Positions 52,625-63,330 of a DNA stretch of 64,000 nt are shown here, one piece after another. The notes under the pieces are model-generated. The model searched no databases and was not told where the DNA came from. It saw only the letters and a program-made list of their open reading frames with translations. The DNA is taken from positions 157,419,148 to 157,483,147 of the forward strand of contig NC_053040.3 in NCBI RefSeq assembly GCF_002575655.3, in the 5' to 3' direction. Both the position numbers and the translations under genes were made by a program. The stretch comes from Aegilops tauschii subsp. strangulata (lineage: Eukaryota; Streptophyta; Magnoliopsida; Poales; Poaceae). How positions within the stretch are numbered: the first letter of the stretch is position 1; the number at the start of each line of letters is the position of its first letter.

Positions 52625-53930
52625 CAGACGTAACCGTTGGATGTCAATCCAACGGCCGTCGTGTTTCTTCAATCTCTGATCTTCTTGCTACAACCGCCAA
52701 AGCAGCGCCGGCGGGACCGCCTACTCCCGCCTCCCGTGGCCGGCTGTGCTGCCGCGCAGGCCTCAGCGCCCCCTACTACTCCCACCGCTGGCCAGGGCAT
52801 CCCTCTACTCACCCACACCCCCTGTTATTCTGCGGCGACGGTAGCCTCACACCGCAGCCGAACCGGTGAACCCTCGTACTCCTCTCCGCGCGGGCTTCCA
52901 CTGCCGCGTCTTCCCCGGCTCGATGTCGTCCCCTTCCTAGGCCTCGGCGTCGTCCACCGCCGTGGTGCTCTTGGCGTGGCGTGGTCAACGACCGACTTCC
53001 ATCGGAAGAGTACTGTACGTGGAGAGGCTGACAGCTGGGTCCACGGCAGCCGCAAGGAAGTGCCTCCTTATTACACGGAAAATAATTATTCCTCCACCTG
53101 ACAGCAGGGACCCACCGGACGGGCCACCAGTATTTCGTGAAAAAAAACGTTTCCCCCTGACTGTTGGGACCCACAGGATGGGCCACCGTATTTCATGAAA
53201 AAAACGTTCCCCCAGCTGTCAGCTCGGACCCACCGGAAGTGCCTCCTTATTACGCACAAAAAAATGAATACCCCCTGCTAGCTGGGACCCACCTTGGTGG
53301 GAGGCTGACTTGTGGGCCTACTATGTTGACTGGGACGAAGGCCTTTGTCAACTTTAGTCAATATATGAACGATTCTAGCTCCAGTGACCGTACGATGTCC
53401 ATCCAACGGCCGTAGTGCTTCTTCAACCTCTGGTCTTCTTGCTCCAGCCGCCCAAAGCAGCGCCGGTCGTGCCGCCTGCTCCTACCACCCGTGGCCGACT
53501 GTGATGCCGCGGAGGCCTCACCGCCCCCTACTACTCCCACCGCTGGCCAGGCCATCCCTCTACGCACCTACACCCCCTATTATTCTACGGCGACGGCAGC
53601 CTCACACCGTAGCCGAATGAGTGAACCCTCATACTCCTCTACGCGTGGGCATCCACTACCGCGTCTTCCCCGGCTCCGCGTCGTCCCCTTCCTAGGCCTC
53701 GCCGTCGTCCACCGCCCTGGTGCTCTCGGCGCGGCGTGGTCAAGGAATGGCTTCCATCGGACGTGGACTGTACGTGGAGAGGCTGACAGCTGGGTCCACG
53801 GCCGCAGCAAGGAAGTGCCTCCTTATTACGCGCAAAATAATTATTCGTCCACCTGACAGCGGGGACCCACCGGACGGGCCACCGTATTTCACAAAAAAAA
53901 CGTTTCCCCCTGACTGCTGGGACCCACCAG
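52625..53930. repeat. Direct tandem duplication, unit about 760 bp
   Basis: 52625-53175 and 53385-53930 share order and spacing: 'gtccaatccaacggccgt'-like start, 'cagcgccgg', 'ctactactcccaccgctggc', 'cgtcttccccggctc', 'gtcgtccccttcctaggcct', 'gtacgtggagaggctgacag'. Open frames through both are GC-rich by-products. Between the units lies a series of 'ctg…gggacccaccgg' phrases. Confidence 0.85.
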
Positions 53931-54255
53931 CTACATCTTCGCACGCAAGGAAGTGTGTCCGAAAAAAAAATGATTCGCCCCCCTGACTGCTGGGACCCAC
54001 CAGCTACATCTTCGCACGCAAGGAAGTGCGTCTGAAAAAAAAATGATTCGCCCCCTGACTGCTGGGACCCACCAGCTACATCTTCGCACGCAAGGAAGTG
54101 CGTCCGGGCAAAAAAAACAAAACGACTCCCCCCTGACTGCTGGGACCCAGCACCTACACCTTCACACGCAAGGAAGTGCGTCCGGGCAAAAAAACGATTC
54201 GCCCCCTGACTGCTGGGACCCACCAGCTACATTTTCGCAGGCAAGGAAGTGTCTG
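53913..54255. repeat. 70-79-bp tandem repeat, five copies
   Basis: Units begin CCCCCTGACTGCTGGGACCC then 'accagctacatcttcgcacg' and 'caaggaagtg', with starts near 53913, 53980, 54051, 54130 and 54202. Unit length varies because of A-runs. Confidence 0.9.
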
Positions 54256-54529
54256 ACAGTCGGGACACACCTGGTCGAAGCGTACGTAGCGTTGTCATTC
54301 TGGTCGCGAACGTGTACGTACATATATACTGGTCGATGTAGAGGCGCGCACGTGTCGTAGTAGAGGCGCGTACGTGTCGTAGTAGAGGCGCGCACGTAGC
54401 ATGTACACGTACATACAGCGGCCAGGGTGCAAGAAAGAAAATACGGCCACGTACGTACATACGGGCAGGGTCTCGAACGCCTACTCGCGCATACGTATGG
54501 CCAGGGCTCGTGTACATGGCTGGGTCGGA

Positions 54530-55335
54530 ACGGAGAAACAACGTCGTCATCGTGTTCATGGAGAGGCAACGGAATGCGTCGTGTTCATGGGGAGGCAACG
54601 GAATGCGTCCTGTTCATCGGGAGGCAACGGAACGCGTGGGAGCCAACCGGCTGGGTCGGAACGGAATGCGTGGTCGTGTTCATCGGGAGGGCTTGGACGG
54701 AACAGGCAATGGAAACGAGGCCTGGCGTACCGCAAAACGGAGGAAACGGCCTTGTGTTCGACCGGCCACGTTCCAAACGGGATCCTGTTCATCGGGAGGG
54801 GTCTGGCGTACCGCAAAACGGAGGAAACGGACCTCCTACGGTCGAAACGGGGGTCCTGTTGATCGGGAGGGGTGTGGCGTACCGCAAAACGGACGAAACG
54901 GACCTCCTACGGTCGAAACGGGGGTCCTGTTGATCGGGAGGGGTGTGGCGTACCGCAAAACGGACGAAACGGACCTCCTACGGTCGAAACGGGGGTCTTG
55001 TTCATCGGGAGGGGTGTGGAGTACCGCAAAACGGGACTCCACGGGATACTGTTCATCTCCACCGTCGACCTCCTCCAGCCTCCACGGGCTACCGTCGACC
55101 TCCTCCAGCCTCCACGGGCTCCTGTTTATCCAGCCTCCACCGCGCGCTACTCCACCGACTACTGTTCAACCACCCCTCCACGGGCACCCCTCCACCGTCT
55201 ACTGTTCATCCAGCCCTCCACACCACGGGGTCCTATTCAACCACCCCTCCACGGGCACCCCTCCACCGTCTACTGTTCATCCAGCCCTCCACACCACGGG
55301 GTCCTGTTCATCCAGAGGCAACGCCACCGCTCACT
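54530..55335. repeat. Composite tandem repeats (about 71-bp units)
   Basis: 54787-55030: about 3.4 copies of a 71-bp unit with TCATCGGGAGGGGTGTGGCG and 'aaacggacctcctacggtcg'. Shorter relatives of its start (gttcatcgggaggcaacgga) occur at 54555-54640. 55170-55315: two copies of another 71-bp unit (CCACCCCTCCACGGGCACCC, 'gttcatccagccctccac'). 55060-55120: 'ctccagcctccacgggct' twice. 'ctgttcatc' links both halves. Long open frames here on both strands are repeat artefacts. Confidence 0.88.
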
Positions 55336-55749
55336 GTTCATCCAACCCCCCCCCCCCCGCAACGCTCACTGTTCATCCAATCGATTGGCTTTAGTTAGCA
55401 GCAGTAGCGAAGGAATCGCTCGATCGGGTTCAGTTAACAGCCATCGATCGATCGCTCGGGTTCAGTAACACGTAGCCTGCAGTGCAATCGCTCGGGTTCA
55501 ATTAGAGCCCAACGCCTCGCTCGGGTTCAGTTAGAGCCAACGCCTCGCACACACGCGCGTACGTGTATGAGAGAAACGCGCATCGCTCGGCCCCGACCTC
55601 CCACCGTAACCGGGAACTCCCCGAAATTTTCCTCCCCTTCGCTTCTACCATGGTTTTTTCCGTCATGGACGGCCCAAAGAATGTCATGCAGCTGCGTCTC
55701 CGGCCCGCCCAGGACGAAAAGCCCATTTTCTGTCATGATTTTTTGTCAT
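55336..55749. repeat. Short direct repeats near the e2 right end
   Basis: 'cgctcgggttcagtta' and variants recur five times between 55415 and 55535. A C10-12 run is at about 55350. No gene. Confidence 0.6.
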
Positions 55750-55881
55750 AGAAGTAGGAGCCCACCACAGCTATGATGATACCGGGTTTTGTCACAATTA
55801 TCGTCATAGAAGTGTCATATGTATGACAGAAAAAAAATTCGTTCGGCCCAAAATGTCACGGATGTGTCTTTTTTTGTAGTG
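55750..55881. mobile_element. Right terminal region of e2
   Basis: Subterminal words 'gtcatagaagt' (twice), 'tatgacaga' and 'gtcac' precede the end …GTGTCTTTTTTTGTAGTG. The inverted end starts CACTACAAAAAAAGACAC and differs from the left end (…AATACAC) after the first 13-14 bases. Confidence 0.85.
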
Positions 55882-56480
55882 CCTGGACCAAATGGTTTGG
55901 AAGGCTTGGGCTCCCTCCAAAAGTCAAGTTCTTTGCTTGGTTGGTACTTCAAGATAAAATTTGGACCGCCCATAGATTAGCCAAGCGTGGGCGGCCAAAT
56001 TGCGGTATTTATCTACTTTCCATGTCGCTACACTCTAAGGCCTTGGTTCTTGGTCATCAAAAAATTTCACATCTTTGGGTTGGTCACTCCACTTGGCCAT
56101 TCATGGACTGGTCGAGGCTTAGTGGGCAAGTACCTACACCGACGGCATGCCAAACCGACAAGCAAGGTGTTTCCAGTCTGCTGTCTCAAATCGGGTGTGA
56201 AGTGTCCTTTTAGGTTTTGGCTGGTAGAGCAGAGGAATGAAAATACTCTTTCATTTCATGCATGGTACTCTAAGTCCCAAATGTGCTAGCTTAGTGGTTC
56301 GATTCAATAACAGAATGAACAATCCTCCCTCACCATGCTTATCTTGTGGACTATTTGGAATGAACTAAACACAAGAGTTTTCAAGCTTAAAAGCGCTCCA
56401 CCGACAATCTTGCTTACCATTATCTCGACCAAACCCAACCTTTGGGTCATCATCGGAGTAAAGAATTGGGGTGAATAATT
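55882..56480 (+). pseudogene. LINE ORF2 fragment, right part
   Basis: Continues the LINE after e2: DQMVWKAWAP, then in other frames KVKFFAWLVLQDKIWTAHRL, FHIFGLVTPLGHS and TILLTIISTK-like pieces. This is the zf-RVT-type C-terminal region of plant L1 elements. Frame changes and stops make it non-functional. It matches 62724-63330 closely. Confidence 0.75.
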
Positions 56481-56888
56481 TTGCGAGAGTAATAATGTGT
56501 TCTTTGTACTTGTAACAAACCCTATTCTCTATTATTTACCTCAGTTAAAAATCAGTTTTTTTAGATAAAGAAAAAATCAGCTGCTCCCCCGTTCTTAAAT
56601 ATAAGCCCATTTTGAGATTTCAACATCCAGAAACAAGAAACCAAGGGGAAACCGAGCGTGCTCATTGTCTGCTGCCGTCGGATCGTTTCTCTGATGCGAT
56701 CTGGGCCGTCTGATCTAGCACCCGGATGACCTCGGCCGTCGGATATTTACCTGATTGACGTGAGTCGTCCGATATTTCTCGCTATGAGCAGTGCCACTCT
56801 CGCCCGTGCCACCGCCTGTAGTTCCCATGCCCTGCCAAGGGCATTTTTGTCATTTCGCACACAGTTATATAAAACAGGAGCACGCCCA
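56481..56888. other. LINE tail and promoter-like segment
   Basis: Contains a single MITE-like end ('gttcttaaatataagccc'), then 'gccgtcggat'-type phrases and a TATA-like GTTATATAAAACAGGAGCAC near 56864-56883. The whole segment is repeated at 63331-63737. Confidence 0.5.
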
Positions 56889-57695
56889 TGGAGAGAACCC
56901 TAGACATGTGCCCGCACTCGCTCCTCCTCCACCCCTCCCATGATCACACGCCGCCGCCATCTCCTTCATCCATCGGCCGCCGCCTTCGCCTACTCCTCCT
57001 CCCCTCCCACTCCTAGCAGCGCGCAACACCCCGAGGACCTCCCCTTTACCCGCCTCTTCCTCCCATCCAGCCAGATTCACGGAGCAAGGCCTCTCACGCT
57101 TGCTCGCGACCCACAGCTATGGCTAGGGGTTTGGGTTGGGCATCGCCTTCGTCGCTGGTGGACTCCGGTGGCTCCTCTCTGTCTCCTCCCTCGCCCCCAT
57201 GTGCGGCTCCGCTTCCCGCTGGCCATGGCGCGTGCTTGGCCTCCCGGCGCCAAGAACCGTCCCAGGCTTCGCTGCATCTCCGGCTCTAGCGAGGCGTTCC
57301 GGGGCGACCAGGTACACTTCTCTCTCCCTCCCGTCCCTCTCCCAATGCCAGCCACCACACGAGCTCACCTTAGCCTCCTCTGCATCCACTCCTCCATGAT
57401 GCTCGATAGAGGGAGCACGGACGGCTTCAACGGGAGGAGCACCAGGCCAACCCCCGGCGGTTGGCGCCACCGGATGGCGGCGGCCACCTTCTTCTCCCGG
57501 CCGCCCCACGCCACAGGTGGAGGCATTCCTCTTGCTCTTCCTCGTGGTGGCATGGCAGCACCGCCATCAACGTCGAGCATGGGTAGGAGAATGATGCAGC
57601 CGTCCAGAGGTTCGTCTCTCTCTGTAGCTACAGATTTGCTATTCGCTAGTCAACCTCATTGGAAGTGCTGCACGAGTGCTCTAAACGTTCAGTAG
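56889..57695 (+). other. GC-rich open region upstream of the ABCG exons
   Basis: ATG at 56889 (METRT-like, 'ggagagaacc') gives only a short frame. A long plus-strand frame 56940-57695 is open for about 250 codons and is Pro/Ser/Arg-rich without domains. It lies 25-75 bp after the TATA-like sequence. Possibly the leader or first exon of a chimeric transcript leading into the ABCG exons; coding status is doubtful. Confidence 0.25.
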
Positions 57696-57889
57696 TATGT
57701 GTATTAGCAGATTTGCTATTAGCTTGATCGAACTTTGGTTGTATAATAAGCCTCGTGTTAATGTGTACAAGTGTCAGCCAACGTTGTTTCTTTTCCTTTA
57801 AAATGAAAACATACTAAAGCATCTAGTTTATTCCTACTGAATTACTTTTGACCTATGATAGAAAAACATGTGTGGTATTGACCTTTCAG

Positions 57890-59539
57890 ATATTACACTG
57901 AAAGTGGCTTCCCATGCCCACACCTGAGGAACCCATCTGACCACTTCCTGAGGACAATCAACAAAGATTTTGACGAGGTAGTACCTATTTTTTCTTGCAT
58001 TTCGTTGTATGATACTCTGAACAAGAAGTGCAGCATTTTTACTTTGGCTATGTGATCCCATATGCATGCAGGAAATTGTAGAGAGTTCCAAAGCTAGGAG
58101 AAAAACGGCAGCTGAAGCAATAGAGATTCTGACAGATGCTTACCAGTCCCCCACTTATTCAGAGAAAACAATGGACCGGATAGCTGAGATGAAAGGGATA
58201 GTAAGTTGCTTACAAGCCCCATTTATTTTTTTCTCGAGAGTAAAGATTGTATTGTTTTGGCTGTACCAAAATGTTTGGTTACAAAGAAGGGACTACCCAA
58301 ATGCGGCCAAATCTGTATATACCAATTGCAAAATAATTACTGGGGCAAATTAAGTCAGTGAAGTACTCCCTCTAGCTCATGAAAAAGTGGTGTCTTTTAC
58401 ACGGCCTTCAAAATGTAACTTTGGCAACTTGTTTTTGTTGTGGTATAATATGTACATATAATACCCAGTAAAATTATAACATGTTGGAAATATTAAACGC
58501 ATATCATTTTGGATCTGAATATTCAAAACATACTGGCCGTCAAAGTTTTCAAAGTTCAGCTCCCAAAGAATCTCCATTATGAACTGGAGGGAACAACATG
58601 CTAATTCAGCGTCTTTACAACATGTCATTTTTCATTTGAATGAACCAGCAACAAACTTCTCGCTGCGGAGTATACGGTGCTGGCCTTGCGATGTTTACAC
58701 ATTCAAAATCAAATTATTGTTCTAGTATTATTGAGCTATGTTCCAGGGTGGAGCTCCATTTAGGAAGAGGGAACAAGCGAGCTTCTCAACAAAGCTCTTT
58801 GTACTCACCAGAAGGTCATTTGTGAATATGCACAGGGACATAGGATACTACTGGATGCGCTTGGGTGTTTACCTGGGCATTGGCATTTGTCTTAGCACCA
58901 TATTCTACCAAGTTGGCCACAGTTACAGTTCCATCAAGGTGAATTCTAGAAGACATGATTCATTAGGCAACATAAATAATTTATATGTCAACAAAATTGA
59001 TTTGTTCCCTCTGATTTTTCAGTCTAGATGTGAAGTAATAATCTATACGATGACACTTCTTACCTTCATGGCTACTGGAGGATTCCCTTCTTTTGTAGAG
59101 GACGTAAAGGTTGCTTTCTCCCTGCCATCAGGCTAACATTTTCACAAGAGCACTTATATGTCCATGCTTTCACTGTATATTGAAAGTCTGAAATAAATAA
59201 AAGTCTGTCTGCACACTTTGTTTCTAGGTATTCAGAAGGGAGAGGCCAAGTGGCCATTACGGCGTGGCGGAGTTTGTGATCTCAAACACATTGTCAGCCA
59301 CTCCATACCTGGCCGTCATCGATGTGATCCCTGGCGCAATGTTGTACTACCTTACCGGGCTAATGAAAGGACCTGACTGCTTCACCTACTTCGTCGTCAA
59401 CCTGTGCATGTGCACACTGCTGGTGGAGAGCATGATGATGATCATCACCGTCGTCGTCCTATACTTCGTGATAGGGATCATCGTCGAGGCCGGGGAGCAA
59501 GGGGTGATGATGCTCAATGGATTTTGTTTTCGTTGTTGA
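57890..59539 (+). pseudogene. ABCG (WBC) half-transporter, 5'- and 3'-truncated
   Basis: Exons by eye: 57890-57977 ([20 protein letters not shown]), 58072-58200 (linker), 58747-58938 (FVLTRRSFVNMHRDIGYYWM, first membrane span), 59033-59109 (LTFMATGGFPSFVEDVK) and 59228-59539 (RERPSGHYGVAEFVISNTLS, then membrane helices). These correspond to the segment after the ATPase domain and into the ABC-2 membrane domain of plant ABCG11-like transporters, which export cuticular lipids at the plasma membrane. Walker A, signature and Walker B regions are absent upstream. The frame ends in a stop just after VMMLNGFCFRC, where intact relatives continue, so the last membrane helices are also lost. Splice sites are well kept. 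It follows the duplicated LINE/leader segment and may be a captured fragment. Confidence 0.75.
58366..58593. mobile_element. Stowaway-like MITE in an ABCG intron
   Basis: TA at the left. Ends CTCCCTCTAGCTCATGA and TTATGAACTGGAGGGAA are inverted. About 228 bp. Confidence 0.7.
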
Positions 59540-59653
59540 TCCTGATTTAGATAACACCAAAGGAACAAATCAAGTGAGCTGCAACCAAAACTACCCAGAA
59601 AGGTGTGGCTTTTTGCAGTGCGAGTTTTATATTGTTATTGTGTTCATGCTTAT

Positions 59654-61341
59654 TGATGTCTACTACACAACCTTCTTCTTGTAGACGTTGTTGGGCCTCC
59701 AAGTGCAGAGGTTTGTAGGACAGTAGCAAATTTCCCTCAAGTGGATGACCTAAGGTTTATCAATCCGTGGGAGGCGTAGGATGAAAATGGTATCTCTCAA
59801 ACAACCCTGCAACGAAATAACAAAGAGTCTCTTGTGTCCCCAACACACCCAATACAATGGTAAATTGTATAGGTGCACTAGTTCGGCGAAGAGATGGTGA
59901 TACAAGTGCAATATGGATGGTAGATATAGGTTTTTGTAATCTGAAAATATAAAAACAGCAAGGTAACTAATGAGAAAAGTGAGCGTAAACGGTATTGCAA
60001 TGCTAGGAAACAATGCCTAGGGTTCATACTTTCACTAGTGCAAGTTCTCTCAACAATAATAACATAATTGGATCATATAACTATCCCTCAACATGCAACA
60101 AAGAGTCACTCCAAAGTCACTAATAGCGGAGAACAAACGAATAGATTATGGTAGGGTACGAAACCACCTCAAGGTTATCCTTTCTGATCAATCTATTCAA
60201 GAGTCCGTAGTAAAATAACACGAAGCTATTCTTTCCACTCGATCTATCCTAGAGTTCGTACTAGAATAACACCTTAAGACACATATCAACCAAAACCCTA
60301 ATGTCACCTAGATATTCCAATGTCACCTCAAGTATCCGTGGGTATGATTATACGATATGCATCACACAATCTCAGATTCATCTATTCAACCAACACAAAG
60401 AACTTCAAAGAGTGCCCCAAAGTTTCTACCGGAGAGTCAAGACAAAAACGTGTGCCAACCCCTATGCATAAGTTCACAAGGTCACTGAACCCGCAAGTTG
60501 ATCACCAAAACATACATCAACTAGATCACGTGAATATCCCATTGTCACCACAGATAAGCACATGCAAGACATACATCAAGTGTTCTCAAATCCTTAAAGA
60601 CTCAATCCGATAAGATAACTTCAAAGGGAAAACTCAATCCATTACAAGAGAGTAGAGGGGGAGAAACATCATAAGATCTAACTATAATAGCAAAGCTTGC
60701 GATACATCAAGATCGTGCCGAATCAAGAACACGAGAGAGAGAGAGATCAAACACATAGCTACTGGTACATACCCTCAGCCCCGAGGGTGAACTACTCCCT
60801 CCTCGTCATGGAGAGCGCCGGGATGATGAAGATGGCCACCGGTGAGGGATCCCCCCTCCGGCAGGGTGCCGGAACAGGGTCCCGATTGGTTTTTGGTGGC
60901 TACAGAGGCTTGCAGCGGCGGAACTCCCGATCTAGGTTATATTCTGGAAGTTTGGGTATATATAAGAGGTGTTGGCATCAGGAACAAGTCAGGGGGGTCT
61001 CCGAGGCGGCCACGAGGTAGGGGGGCGCCCAGGGGGTAGGGAACGCCCCCCACCCTCGTGGTGGCCTCGGGACTCCTCTGGTCCATCTTCGATACTCCGT
61101 GGGCTTCTTCTGGTCCAAAAATGATCCCCGTCAATTTTCAGGTCAATTGGACTCCGTTTGGTTTTCCTTTTCTGCGATACTCAAAAACAAGGAAAAAACA
61201 GAAACTGGCATTGGGCTCTAAGTTAACAGGTTAGTCCCAAAAATCATATAAAATAGCATATAAATGCATATAAAACATCCTAGATGGATAATATAATAGC
61301 ATGGAACAATCAAAAATTATAGATACGTTGGAGATGTATCA
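59654..61341 (-). mobile_element. LTR on the minus strand, about 1688 bp
   Basis: Minus strand: starts TGATACATCTCCAACGTATC, ends GTTGTGTAGTAGACATCA. It contains a TATA-like TTATATATACCC at about 60956-60967, then 'ctagatcgggagttccgccg' and 'ggtggccatct' like the LTR at 13158. Probably a 3' LTR because internal sequence with a polypurine-like 'ttaagcttggggatgc' adjoins it at 61342. Confidence 0.75.
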
Positions 61342-61754
61342 GCATCCCCAAGCTTAATTCCTGCTCGTCCTCGAGTAGGTAAATGATAAAAACAGAATTT
61401 TTGATGTGGAATGCTACCTAACATATTTATCAATGTAATCTTCATTATTGTGGCAAGAATATTCAGATCCATAAGATTCAAAACAAAAGTTTAATATTGA
61501 CATGAAAACAATAATACTTCAAGCATACTAACAAGCAATCATGTCTTCTTAAAATAACATGGCCAAAGCAAGCTATCCCTACAAAATCATATAGTCTGAC
61601 TATGCTCTATCTTCATCACACAAAATATTTAAGTCATGCACAACCCCGATGACAAGCCAAGCAATTGTTTCATACTTTTGATGTTCTCAAACTTTTTCAA
61701 TCTTCACGCAATACATGAGCATGAGCCATGGACATAGCACTATAGGTGGAATAT
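61342..61754 (-). mobile_element. 3' internal part of the same retrotransposon
   Basis: Minus-strand sequence reading into the LTR; the 'ctcgaggacgagcaggaatt' phrase equals that at 13125. It is cut off at 61754/61755, where sequence switches abruptly to the middle of the Au-like SINE. Confidence 0.65.
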
Positions 61755-61815
61755 ACCTGGGTGGGTGGGAAGGCATCAGCCCCTTCCCACCACTAGGCTA
61801 CGCCTTAGTCTGCCC
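61755..61815 (-). mobile_element. Au-like SINE fragment (second copy)
   Basis: Only the 5' part (minus strand) of the SINE seen at 24628-24767, with the same right target duplication TTTACACCAACTT at 61816-61828. Sharing the same insertion point shows the SINE was there before the LINE was duplicated. Confidence 0.75.
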
Positions 61816-63330
61816 TTTACACCAACTTCCACAAGAGTTCAATGGTTCCCACTCGTTGCAATCATCTTCACTTTGATCATATAACCCAAAGTTTCCCAAC
61901 AACTAGGGCTTCCTTCCCTTTGCGGTACTTGGGATTTCATCTCTTAGTTTGGCAATTGAGGTTGTTGGATCTACATTTTTTATGGACAAGGTTGCAAGCA
62001 AGTTGACAAATTATGAGGGCCAAACATCAACACCATTCGACACATGGCTCTTATCAAGTTCGTGATCACTTCCCAAGTGGTATATTTCATCACATCGGTT
62101 GTCATCCCGCCAAGCACCCTTCTTAATGTAAACAAACTTGAGAGAGCTTTCCTATGGTCTAGATCGGACAAGATGACGGGAAAAAAATGCAAGGTGAATT
62201 GAGAGATTGTTTGCCGGCCACTTGACTATGGGGGCTTGGGGTTCTCAACACTAACAAGTTTGCGCGTGCTCTTTGTTTGCGGTGGCCTTGGTATGAATGG
62301 AAGGAGCCTACAAAGATGTGGGTGGGGGTAGGAAACCCGTGTGATGAGGAGGACCTCAATTTTTCTATGCATCCACCACCATCACTGTTGGTAATGGCGC
62401 GGAGACCCCTTTTTGGGATTCACCTTGGCTCCTTGGGTGCAAGCCTAAAGACATTGCCATGCTCATCCACAAAGCTTCCTCGCGAAAAGAATTGGAAGGT
62501 GCGGGAGGCCTCAAGCACAATGTGTGGATTCTCAAGATCAAACCCTCCACCACCGTTTCCATTGAGCATATCACACAAATTTTTACCCTTTGGATGCTCT
62601 TGCATGAGGTGTATCTTGACAAGCTCGCTCAGGATAACATTATGTGGAAACATATGGTTAGTGGGCACTACGCGGTGGCCTCCCCCTACGAGGCGCAATT
62701 CCTAGGGATGGTGCACTCACCCATGGACCAAATGGTTTGGAAGGCTTGGGCTCCCTCCAAAAGTCAAGTTCTTTGCTTGGTTGGTACTTCAAGATAAAAT
62801 TTGGACCGCCCATAGATTAGCCAAGCCCGGGTGGCAAAATTGCGGTATTTACCTACTTTGCGTGTCGCTACACTCTGAGGCCTTGGTTCTTGGTCATCGA
62901 AATATTTCACATCTTTGGGTTGGTCACTTCCACTTGGCCCTTCATGGACTGGTCGAGGCTTGGTGGGCAAGTACCTGCGCCGATGGCATGGCAAACCGAC
63001 AAGCAAGGTGTTTCCAGTCTGCTGTCTCAAATCAGGTGTGAAGTGTCCTTTTAGGTTTTGGCTGGTAGAGTAGAGGAATGAAAATACTCTTTCGTTTCAT
63101 GCATGGTACTCTAAGTCCCCACTGCGCTAGCTTAGTGGTTCGATTCAACAACAGAACGAACAATCCTCCCTCACCATGCTTATCTTGTGGACTATTTGGA
63201 ATTAATGAAACACAAGAGTTTTCAGGCTTAAAGCGCTCCACCGACAATCTTGCTTACCATTATCTCGACCGAACCCAACCTTTGGGTCATCGTCAGAGTA
63301 AAAAATTGGGGTGAATAATTTTGCGAGAGT
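61816..63330 (+). pseudogene. LINE ORF2 fragment, second copy with empty e2 site
   Basis: Matches 24781-25672 joined to 55882-56480 without the 30-kb insertion. The junction reads 'gcactcacccatggaccaaa' around 62713-62732. Same domains as the first copy (RT thumb and zf-RVT-like tail), also broken by indels. Small differences from copy one are scattered throughout. Confidence 0.8.

Larger units (their letters stand above)
25673..55881. mobile_element. CACTA (En/Spm) element e2, 30,209 bp, complete ends, host-gene cargo
   Basis: Left end CACTACAAAAAAATACAC at 25673, right end …GTGTCTTTTTTTGTAGTG at 55881. Flanks are CAT (25670-25672) and CCT (55882-55884), a 3-bp target duplication with one difference. 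Removing the element joins 'gcactcaccc-at' to 'ggaccaaatgg', which is how the second LINE copy reads at 62713-62734. Both ends carry subterminal direct and inverted 'catgacaaa' / 'tctatgac' words. Contents include a broken TNP1-like gene on the minus strand, coiled-coil and Pro/Ala ORFs, a plus-strand gene cluster with shared promoter modules and B3-like domains, and long tandem repeats near the right end. I find no DDE transposase, so it was probably moved by proteins from elsewhere. Confidence 0.9.

Noticed and set aside
54401..55468. Overlapping plus-strand frames of 150-290 codons near the right end of e2
   Set aside because: They run through 71-bp tandem repeats in all three frames; no domain, no splice logic, no conservation of frame between units.
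25673..55881. An autonomous CACTA transposase (TNP2/TnpD, Transposase_21)
   Set aside because: I looked for a long multi-exon frame with DDE-type transposase features in e2 and in the visible part of e1 and saw none; only TNP1-like genes are present.
12457..61754. One retrotransposon split between 12457-14489 and 59654-61754
   Set aside because: Both pieces are the 3' internal end plus 3' LTR of related elements in opposite orientation, and the LTRs differ in length and sequence, so they are two separate insertions.
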